This document shows, piece by piece, positions 57,758 through 64,000 of a DNA stretch of 64,000 bases. Position numbers and translations under genes: made by a program. Position 1 is the stretch's first letter, and every line of letters begins with the position of its first letter. The notes below the pieces were generated by a model. That model saw nothing but the letters and a program-made list of their open reading frames with translations. It had not been told where the DNA came from and ran no database searches. The DNA comes from JADCGM01 sp943370355 (GTDB lineage Bacteria; Pseudomonadota; Alphaproteobacteria; Sphingomonadales; Sphingomonadaceae). The stretch is from NCBI GenBank assembly GCA_943370355.1, contig CALRQP020000018.1, positions 1-64,000 of the forward strand, read 5' to 3'.

Positions 57758-59365
57758 GTGGGTTGGAACAGGGGCGTGGGCGATACGGTGACCAGCGTGC
57801 TGAAGCGCAGCGCCGCACGGCATCCGGAGACGATCTTCCTCGATTTCCAGGGAGAGATGCACAGTTATGGTGAGACCCTGCGCGAATCGCTGCGGTTGGC
57901 GCACGGCCTCGTCGCGCTGGGCGTGCTGCCCGGAGACACGGTCGTTTCGATTCTCGACAATAGCTTCGACGCTGTCGTGGCCTGGTTCGGCATAAACCTC
58001 GCCGGCGCGATCTCAGTCCCTGTCAATACCGCCTATAAAGGCGAGTTCCTGCGCCACCAGATCGCCGACGCAGGCGCATCGGTCGTGCTGTCGGAAAGCG
58101 ACTATGCCGAGCGTGTCGTCGCGATCGGCGCTGGGCTGCCGAAGCTCAAAACGCTGCTGCATCGGGGCGCTGCACCTGCCGCGCAGCCCGGCTGGACGGT
58201 TGCTCCGCTCGAATCAGCCAAGCACGACGGAGATGACGCGACCCTGCCCGAGGCCAAGCCCGGCGATCTCGCGATGCTGATCTACACCTCAGGGACGACG
58301 GGGCCGTCGAAGGGCTGCATGATCAGCCATGGTTATGCCTGCAACATCGGCCGCCAGTCGATCCGCGGCACGATGCGCTCGCCCGAGGACATTTACTGGA
58401 CCGCACTGCCGTTGTTCCATTTTAACGCGACGGCGACCGGCGTGCTCGCCACCGCGATGATTGGCGGCCGCTGCGTCGTCTATCCGCGCTTCTCGCTATC
58501 GGGCTTCTGGCCCGACATCCGTCGTTCCGGAGCGACGGTCGCCAGCCTGCTCGGCTCGATGCATCCGCTGATCGCCGAGGCTCCCGACAATCCCGATTCA
58601 ATCGCGTGCTTCGGCCAACTCCGCACTGTCGGCGCCGCGCCATTTCCAAAGGATCTGCAGGAAAAGTGGCGCACCCGCTTCGGGACCCAGCTCATGGGGG
58701 CCGGCGGCTATGGCCTGACCGAAGCCGCGATGGTGGTAACCGGGCCGCTCAATGAGCGGCTTGATCCCAACAGTTCCGGTCCGCGCACCCCGGAATTTGA
58801 GGTGGTCATCGTCGACGACGACGAAAATCCGGTCCCTGACGGCACGCCTGGCGAGGTGCTCATTCGCCCTAACCAGCCGTTCGTGATGTTTGAAGGCTAT
58901 TGGAACCGGCCGGCGGACACGCTGAAGGTCATGCGCAACCAGTGGTTCCACTCGGGCGACATCGGCAAATTTGGCGAGAATGGGGAATTCTATTTCCTCG
59001 ACCGCAAAAAGGATTATCTGCGCCGCCGCGGCGAGAATATCTCGAGCTTCGAAATGGAATCGGCCTTTCAGAACCATCCCGACATCATGGACGTCGCGGT
59101 CCATGCGGTGTTCTCGGACGTTGGCGAGGACGATGTGAAGGTGACCTGCGTGCTGAAGGACGGCGCGACGGTCACCGAATATGCGCTGTGCGCCTGGGCA
59201 CTTGACCACATCCCCTATTTTGCGATCCCGCGCTACATCGAGTTCCGCGCCGACCTGCCGCGCAATCCGATGGGCAAGGTCCTCAAATATCAGCTGCGCG
59301 ACGAAGGCTGCACGCCCGCGACCTGGGATCGTGAGAAGGCCAATTTCGAAATGAAAAAGCGCTGA
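57758..59365 (+). CDS. AMP-forming acyl-CoA ligase (CaiC-like)
   Basis: A 535-residue ANL enzyme: LIYTSGTTGPSKGCM, GAGGYGLTEAA, WFHSGDIGKFGENGEF, FLDRKKDYLRRRGENISS and NPMGKVLKYQL. DYLRRRGEN is typical of the crotonobetaine/carnitine-CoA ligase type. The GTG at 57758 is preferred because TTTGGGGGT lies about 6 bases upstream; ATGs at 57731 and 57740 fall in or next to the operator. Single-gene unit, ending 18 bases before the convergent TetR stop. Confidence 0.9.
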   Translation: MGWNRGVGDTVTSVLKRSAARHPETIFLDFQGEMHSYGETLRESLRLAHGLVALGVLPGDTVVSILDNSFDAVVAWFGINLAGAISVPVNTAYKGEFLRHQIADAGASVVLSESDYAERVVAIGAGLPKLKTLLHRGAAPAAQPGWTVAPLESAKHDGDDATLPEAKPGDLAMLIYTSGTTGPSKGCMISHGYACNIGRQSIRGTMRSPEDIYWTALPLFHFNATATGVLATAMIGGRCVVYPRFSLSGFWPDIRRSGATVASLLGSMHPLIAEAPDNPDSIACFGQLRTVGAAPFPKDLQEKWRTRFGTQLMGAGGYGLTEAAMVVTGPLNERLDPNSSGPRTPEFEVVIVDDDENPVPDGTPGEVLIRPNQPFVMFEGYWNRPADTLKVMRNQWFHSGDIGKFGENGEFYFLDRKKDYLRRRGENISSFEMESAFQNHPDIMDVAVHAVFSDVGEDDVKVTCVLKDGATVTEYALCAWALDHIPYFAIPRYIEFRADLPRNPMGKVLKYQLRDEGCTPATWDREKANFEMKKR

Positions 59366-59383
59366 CGCTTCTGTCCTGGCGAG

Positions 59384-60019
59384 TCAGCTCGGTCCGGCCA
59401 GTCGGTCGGCGACCACTAGAGCTGCCGCCTCGACGAGCTGTTTCGACGTCACCAGCTGGGAGTCGAGGTAGCCGTTGTAGATGGCGGACAGCCGTTCAAG
59501 CATCGCGGCAAGGATACCCGCCTGGGCATAGGCGGACACCTCGGGCTTGCCATGCTCGCGATCGTTGATCCGCCGGGCAATCGCACCGAGCAGTGGGCGG
59601 ATCGCGTTTTCGCGCAATTTGTGAAACCGGTGGTCGCCTTCTTCACTGGCGAGGTTGCGGACGCGGAACACCACGCGGTGCTCCTGCCAATAGTCGACAT
59701 AGGTTTGCACGAACCGGCGCGCGCGCTCGCGTGCCTCGGCGCGCGGCCACGGCATGGCCAGCAGGGCGACTAGCTCTTCGGGGCTTTGGTCGATCTCGGC
59801 GATGGCTGCGAGCACGGCATCCTGCACCGTGTCGAAATAGACGTAGAACGTCGCAGGCGACGATTTCGCCACCTTGGCGATCTGCGCCACGCGAATGTCG
59901 CGCAAGCTGGTGCCGTCCAGCAGCGACACCGTCGCATCGATGAGCCGGCGGCGGGTCCGCAAGCCCTTGGCCCCCATCGATTGCCCGATATTATTTTCAG
60001 CCAGCGCTGCGCCCGTCAT
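59384..60019 (-). CDS. TetR-family transcriptional regulator
   Basis: A 211-residue repressor-type protein. The helix-turn-helix reads RVAQIAKVAKSSPATFYVYFDTVQDAVL, preceded by RTRRRLIDATVSLL; the remaining 140 residues are the helical ligand-binding domain. A GTG at 60049 or ATG at 59977 are alternative starts. The gene follows the aldehyde dehydrogenase closely on the same strand, so it is probably cotranscribed from the family B site at 61549 and autoregulated. It is the only regulator in the family B region and thus the best candidate to bind those palindromes. Confidence 0.9.
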   Translation of the reverse strand: MTGAALAENNIGQSMGAKGLRTRRRLIDATVSLLDGTSLRDIRVAQIAKVAKSSPATFYVYFDTVQDAVLAAIAEIDQSPEELVALLAMPWPRAEARERARRFVQTYVDYWQEHRVVFRVRNLASEEGDHRFHKLRENAIRPLLGAIARRINDREHGKPEVSAYAQAGILAAMLERLSAIYNGYLDSQLVTSKQLVEAAALVVADRLAGPS

Positions 60020-60061
60020 GGGCCGTTTCTGCCGGAGGAGCCGTGTCACCGCAAGCGAACC

Positions 60062-61531
60062 TCAGCCGCCCTTGAAGCTGATCGTCTTGAGCGTCGTGAA
60101 CTCGTTCAGGCCCTCGATGCCATATTCGCGGCCATAGCCCGAGCGCTTGATGCCGCCGAACGGCGCATGGCTCGACATGCGGCCGCCGCCGCCGTTGATC
60201 GACACGCCGCCGGTCCGCAGCTGCAGCGCCATCTCATAGGCTCGGCCGACATTGGCGGAGAAGATGCCGCCGGACAGGCCGAAAGCGCTGTCATTGGCCA
60301 AGGCGATCGCTTCCTCGTCGCTGTCATAGCCGATGATGATGCCGATCGGGCCGAACACCTCCTCCTGCGCGATGCGGTGGTGGTTCTCGACCGAGTCGAA
60401 CAGCGTCGGTGCATAAAAGAAGCCCTTGTCGAGCCCGGCCGGGCGCTCGCCGCCGCTGACAAGGCGTCCGCCCTGCGATTTGGCGATTTCGACATAGCGT
60501 TCGGTCCGCTCGCGCGCGACCTCACGGATCAGCGGCCCCATGCCCGTCGCGGGATCGCCCGGATCGCCGACCTTCACATGGCCGACCATTGCCTTCAGCG
60601 TCTCGGTATATTGGGCGCGCACGCTGTTGTGCACGAGATGGCGGGTGAGCAGCGCGCAGCCCTGTCCGGCATGGATGGTAAAGCCCAACAGTCCGGCCAT
60701 CGCGGCACCCTGGATGTCGGCGTCGGGCCGCACGATGAGCGCCGACTTGCCGCCGAGTTCGAGCAGCACCCGCTTCAAGGTTGGCGCGGACTGCGCCTGG
60801 ATCGCCGACCCGACGGCGTCGGAGCCCGTGAAGCTGACTAGATCGACGCGCGGGTCGGTGGTCAGCGCCTCACCGACCTCTTTGCCGCCGGTGACGATAT
60901 TGAACACGCCCTTCGGAATACCCGCTTCGTCGGCCATCTCGGCGAGGATCAATGCCTGATAGGGCGTGTAGGGGGAGGGCTTCAGCACCACGGTGCAGCC
61001 CATGAGCATCGCCGGGACGATCTTCCCGACATTGAGGAAGAAGGGGAAATTGTAGGGCGTGATCGCGGCGACGACTCCGGCCGGATCGCGGACCATGACG
61101 CCTGCGCCCAGCGTCAGCGTGCCCTGCGCGTTAGGGGTAGTTTCGACTGGTAAAGGTGTGATTGCGGGCCGTCCCGACAGTTCAACTGCCGCACGGGCGT
61201 GTTGCATCGGGATGCCATATTGCAGGAATCGCGCGAGCATCTCCGTCGCACCAGCCTCGGCGACGATCAGCGCGATGATCTCAGCCTGCCGCCGCTCGAT
61301 CGCGTCGAGGAAGGCGGAAATCGTCGCCTGCCGCTGCTTCTGCGTCAGGCGCGGCCATGGCCCTGTGTCGAAGGCCGTTCGTGCCGCCGCGAGTGCGGCC
61401 TCAATATGCCCGCCGTCGCCGACCGGCGCATTGCCGATGACCGCCTCGGTCGCTGGATTGATGACGGGCTCGAACGCGGTCGCTGCCACCCAGTCGCCAT
61501 CAATGTACAGTGCGTTCGGATGCTTGAGCAT
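60062..61531 (-). CDS. NAD(P)-dependent aldehyde dehydrogenase
   Basis: A 489-residue ALDH: YNFPFFLNVGKIVPAML in the N-terminal region, catalytic Glu in LLELGGKSAL and cysteine in IHAGQGCALLTR, and the C-terminal PFGGIKRSGYGREYG. The start MLKHPNALYIDGDWV has GGAG 8 bases upstream; the frame is open beyond but crosses the divergent SDR promoter. It is similar in kind to the ALDH at 34508-35959 but lies in the family B module, so each module has its own P450 plus aldehyde dehydrogenase. Confidence 0.92.
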   Translation of the reverse strand: MLKHPNALYIDGDWVAATAFEPVINPATEAVIGNAPVGDGGHIEAALAAARTAFDTGPWPRLTQKQRQATISAFLDAIERRQAEIIALIVAEAGATEMLARFLQYGIPMQHARAAVELSGRPAITPLPVETTPNAQGTLTLGAGVMVRDPAGVVAAITPYNFPFFLNVGKIVPAMLMGCTVVLKPSPYTPYQALILAEMADEAGIPKGVFNIVTGGKEVGEALTTDPRVDLVSFTGSDAVGSAIQAQSAPTLKRVLLELGGKSALIVRPDADIQGAAMAGLLGFTIHAGQGCALLTRHLVHNSVRAQYTETLKAMVGHVKVGDPGDPATGMGPLIREVARERTERYVEIAKSQGGRLVSGGERPAGLDKGFFYAPTLFDSVENHHRIAQEEVFGPIGIIIGYDSDEEAIALANDSAFGLSGGIFSANVGRAYEMALQLRTGGVSINGGGGRMSSHAPFGGIKRSGYGREYGIEGLNEFTTLKTISFKGG

Positions 61532-61548
61532 GACTGGCTCCGGCCAAA

Positions 61549-61567
61549 AGTTGACGATTCGACAATT
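61549..61567. promoter_or_regulatory. family B operator-like site 4
   Basis: AGTTGACGATTCGACAATT (its complement reads AATTGTCGAATCGTCAACT) keeps the arms and the 5-bp centre of family B with two mismatches. It lies 17 bases from the aldehyde dehydrogenase start and 55 bases from the divergent SDR start. Confidence 0.62.
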
Positions 61568-61622
61568 CTTGACCATTGCTCGCGCCGCCAAGTCAAGCGA
61601 AGCCGCATATCGGGAGCCAGAA

Positions 61623-62393
61623 ATGCTGGACGGCAAGGTCGCGATCGTCACCGGCGCATCGCGCGGCATGGGCCGCCATTTCGTCAACACGCTGGTCGGG
61701 GCCGGCGTCAGCGTCAGCTGTCTCGCTCGCGCCTCGGCTGACCTCGACGATCTCGCCGCCGCATTTGGCGACCGCGTCTATGTCCAGGCCTGCGATGTCG
61801 CCGAGCCGGCCGAGGTGAATGCCGCCGTCGCGGCAACCGCCGCTCACTTCGGCCGCCTCGATATCCTCGTCAACAACGCCGCGATCTTCCACCCCTTCCG
61901 GCTGGAGGACGCGACCGACGCGCAGGTTGAATGCCATGTTACGCTGAACCTGCTCGGACCAATCTGGTGCGTCCGCGCCGCGATCCCGCACCTGCGTGCG
62001 ACACGCGGCCAGATCGTCTCGATCTCCAGCGAGTCGGTCCGCATGCCATTTCCGTTCCTGAGCATCTACGCGGCAACCAAGGGTGGGCTCGAAGTGCTGG
62101 GTGCGGCCTTGCGCGAGGAACTCCGCGAAGACGGCATTCGCGTCACCACGCTCCGCTCCGGGTCGGTCGAAGGTGGCACCGGCGGCCGCGACTGGGATAT
62201 CGCAACGCGCGATGCCTTTTTCGCAACCATAGTCCGCACCGGCCATGCCGCATTCAGCGGGCAGCCAGCCAAGCCCCAGTCCATGGCGGAGGCGCTTCTC
62301 GCCGTCCTGTCCCTACCGGAGGACATAAATATCGACCTCGTTGAGGTGCGCGCTGCTCAGACCGGCGCGCCCACCGGCGCTGTGGCAAATTGA
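61623..62393 (+). CDS. SDR family oxidoreductase
   Basis: A 256-residue SDR: TGASRGMG, NNAAIFHPF, SISSESVRM and IYAATKGGL. It lacks the common VDGG end and finishes with a Pro/Ala-rich tail, as in SDRs of the NADP-dependent serine/3-hydroxy-acid type. GGGAG lies 7 bases before the ATG; the much longer open frame upstream is antisense to the aldehyde dehydrogenase. Single-gene unit driven from the family B site. Confidence 0.9.
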   Translation: MLDGKVAIVTGASRGMGRHFVNTLVGAGVSVSCLARASADLDDLAAAFGDRVYVQACDVAEPAEVNAAVAATAAHFGRLDILVNNAAIFHPFRLEDATDAQVECHVTLNLLGPIWCVRAAIPHLRATRGQIVSISSESVRMPFPFLSIYAATKGGLEVLGAALREELREDGIRVTTLRSGSVEGGTGGRDWDIATRDAFFATIVRTGHAAFSGQPAKPQSMAEALLAVLSLPEDINIDLVEVRAAQTGAPTGAVAN

Positions 62394-62466
62394 GCGCACT
62401 GCCTTTGGAAGCCGATTCATGTCTGCAACGAAGCTGACGATCCGCCAATAATCCATTTGTAAGTGA

Positions 62467-62485
62467 TATAAGACCTAGTTATACA
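62467..62485 (-). promoter_or_regulatory. family A operator-like site 8
   Basis: On the minus strand the sequence reads TGTATAACTAGGTCTTATA. It sits 42 bases upstream of the TonB-dependent receptor start and is the only family A site beyond the family B region, linking uptake to the family A regulon. Confidence 0.6.
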
Positions 62486-62527
62486 ACTCCGCTGAAGAGC
62501 CTTAATGGCCTTGGGGGAGGAACCGAA

Positions 62528-64000
62528 ATGATCTGCCGCACCGATTCTATGTCCGCGATCCGTTCCAACGCGCTGCTGGGAGCTTCGGCGGTTGCGCTCA
62601 TGCTGGGGGGGCTGAGTGTTCCGGCCTATGCGCAGGGCGCTACAACCGTCGCCACGGCGGCTGCCGCGACTGCGTCAGATGAAGCGCAGCTCGATGAGAT
62701 CATCGTAACCGCGCGGAAGGTCGCCGAGAATCTGCAGGACGTTCCGGTCGCCGTCACGGTGCTCACCGGGACCGAGCTCGAAAAGAAGGGCGTCGTCCGC
62801 TTTCAGGATATCGCGGCATTTACGCCGGGCCTGTACATGCGCTCGGGCTCGAACAGTCCGGCGGGCATCACCGTCTCGCTACGCGGCCAGTTCCAGAACG
62901 ACACGTTGGCAACGCTCGATCCCTCGGTCGGCACCTATGTCGACGGCGTCTACTGGGCGCGCGCTTACGGCCTCAACACCACGCTGCTCGATGTCAGCTC
63001 GGTGCAGGTACTGAAAGGGCCGCAGGGCACACTGTTCGGGCGCAACACGACGGGCGGCGCGATCTTGATCAACTCGAACAATCCGACACTCGACGGTATC
63101 AGCGGCAAGGCTTCGGTCAGCTACGGCCGCTTCAACGAGTTCGAGCCCACCGCCGTGGTCAACCTACCGCTTGGCGACAAGGTTGCCATCCGCCTCGCCG
63201 GCAAGATCTTCACCCGCGATGGCTATACAATCAACAGCGTATCAGCCACGGCGGCCTCGGCCGTAGCGGCCGTAACCACCTCGGTGGCGCGTCGTCCGGT
63301 TTCCGGCAATCTAAATGGCCTAAAGCTCGATGATCGCGATCGCGTCCAAGCGCGCGCCAAGCTGCTGTTCCAGCCGACCGAAACGCTGAGCCTGATTTTC
63401 TCGGGCGAGTATTACAAACAGGATGAAGCCGCGCCGTCGCGTAACATCCTCTATCAAACAGCGACCTATACTGCTGCCAATTCGACTTACAGCACGGCCG
63501 GCACCGGCGGTACATTTGTTGGCATTCTTGCCGGCAATGCACCGGCGGCAGCGACCGCAGCGGGCATCACGCTCTTGAAGGCTGAAGCGGCCCGTCTGGC
63601 CGCTGGCGGGCGCATCACCGCGAACAACGAAATTCCGTATGTCTATGCGAAGACCATGACCTATGGCTTCACCGGCGCGCTCGATACGTCCTTCGGCGAT
63701 GTGAAACTGATTGCCAGCCACCGCAAAGTCGATGCCTATGCCGGCTTCGATCTCGACGGCTCTGCCTCTGCGATCCACTTCACTGAGAGCCAGCAGTCGC
63801 TGAAGCAGGACTCAGCCGAACTCCAGACCACCGGTAAAGCCTTCAATGACTCGGTCGATTTCGCTGCGGGCGCATTTGTGTTCAAGGAAAAGGGCTTCGA
63901 CCAATCGATTTCAATCACCGTCCCGACGCTCAATCCTGTCACGTCGCATTTCTACGGGATCATCGATAACGACAGCATCGGCGTATATGGTCAGGCGACC
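62528..64000 (+). CDS. TonB-dependent outer-membrane receptor (partial, runs off the window)
   Basis: The first 491 residues of an outer-membrane receptor with no stop before the window edge. A signal peptide ends at VPAYAQG, followed by an Ala/Thr-rich linker, a TonB-box-like DEIIVTARK, a plug domain (LQDVPVAVTVL, RGQFQND, VLKGPQGTLFGRNTTGGAI) and the beginning of the beta barrel. GGGGGAGGA lies 6 bases before the ATG. It probably carries the hydrophobic growth substrate, or a derivative, across the outer membrane; sphingomonads use such receptors widely. Regulation through the family A site is likely. Confidence 0.95.
   Translation, partial: MICRTDSMSAIRSNALLGASAVALMLGGLSVPAYAQGATTVATAAAATASDEAQLDEIIVTARKVAENLQDVPVAVTVLTGTELEKKGVVRFQDIAAFTPGLYMRSGSNSPAGITVSLRGQFQNDTLATLDPSVGTYVDGVYWARAYGLNTTLLDVSSVQVLKGPQGTLFGRNTTGGAILINSNNPTLDGISGKASVSYGRFNEFEPTAVVNLPLGDKVAIRLAGKIFTRDGYTINSVSATAASAVAAVTTSVARRPVSGNLNGLKLDDRDRVQARAKLLFQPTETLSLIFSGEYYKQDEAAPSRNILYQTATYTAANSTYSTAGTGGTFVGILAGNAPAAATAAGITLLKAEAARLAAGGRITANNEIPYVYAKTMTYGFTGALDTSFGDVKLIASHRKVDAYAGFDLDGSASAIHFTESQQSLKQDSAELQTTGKAFNDSVDFAAGAFVFKEKGFDQSISITVPTLNPVTSHFYGIIDNDSIGVYGQAT

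Noticed and set aside
1..64000. Insertion sequences, transposases, CRISPR arrays, toxin-antitoxin or phage genes
   Set aside because: No reading frame showed such motifs and no regularly spaced direct repeats were seen; apart from the tRNA fragment there is no sign of mobility inside the window.

Overview
The window is a 64 kb, GC-rich, gene-dense catabolic locus. It is most likely from an alphaproteobacterium of the order Sphingomonadales. This is inferred from the TonB-dependent receptor at the right end (signal peptide ending in AYA, TonB-box-like DEIIVTARK followed by NLQDVPVAVTV), from the base composition and from the tRNA-Leu fragment at the left end. I count 60 protein genes: 13 short-chain dehydrogenase (SDR) or SDR-like proteins, 10 acyl-CoA dehydrogenases (ACAD), 5 crotonase-fold enzymes, 5 AMP-forming CoA ligases, 1 thiolase, 2 thiolase-like proteins without the nucleophilic cysteine, 2 DUF35 OB-fold partners, 2 P450s, 2 aldehyde dehydrogenases, 2 nitronate-monooxygenase-family flavoproteins, 2 APH-fold kinases, a double-domain CaiB-type CoA transferase, a MaoC-like hydratase, an amidohydrolase, several uncharacterised proteins, three regulators (MarR, GntR, TetR), an MFS transporter and a TonB receptor. 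No ring-hydroxylating dioxygenase, extradiol dioxygenase, transposase or CRISPR array was seen.

Layout. Bases 1-355 carry no convincing gene, only the 3' part of a tRNA-Leu (185-233), which looks like an integration scar. From 356 to about 33.6 kb: a thiolase/ACAD block; SDR and crotonase genes; a kinase, 2,4-dienoyl-CoA-reductase-like SDR and ACAD pair; a CoA ligase; a long operon of MaoC, two crotonases, an ACAD pair and an unknown protein; a reductase and two NMO-family enzymes; an ACAD11-like kinase plus ACAD pair with MarR; and a GntR regulator with ligase and phosphatase. From 33.7 to 47.5 kb: a minus-strand operon (crotonases, SDRs, ACAD pair, P450, aldehyde dehydrogenase) and a plus-strand operon (SDRs, ligase, DUF2889-like protein). 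From 47.4 to 62.4 kb: transporter, Cys-less thiolases, DUF35 proteins, CoA transferase, amidohydrolase, P450, ligase, TetR, aldehyde dehydrogenase and SDR. The receptor gene runs off the right edge.

How it fits together (inference). P450 and aldehyde/alcohol dehydrogenases would oxidise a terminal or alicyclic carbon to a carboxylate, the ligases would make CoA thioesters, ACADs, crotonases, SDRs and thiolase would do beta-oxidation, and the Cys-less thiolase plus DUF35 pairs would do retro-aldol side-chain cleavage, as Ltp2-ChsH2 do in steroid catabolism. Four adjacent large/small ACAD gene pairs resemble the heteromeric ACADs that act on polycyclic CoA esters. A steroid, bile-acid, terpenoid or other alicyclic substrate is therefore likely, but the sequence does not identify it.

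The most interesting structure is regulatory. Transcription units alternate in direction, convergent neighbours often overlap at their stop codons, and every divergent promoter carries one of two operator-like sequences: family A (consensus TATATAACTAGGTAATATA, eight sites from 5.4 to 62.5 kb) or family B (AATTGAYGAATCGTCAATT, four sites from 52.3 to 61.6 kb). This suggests two nested regulons splitting one pathway into modules.
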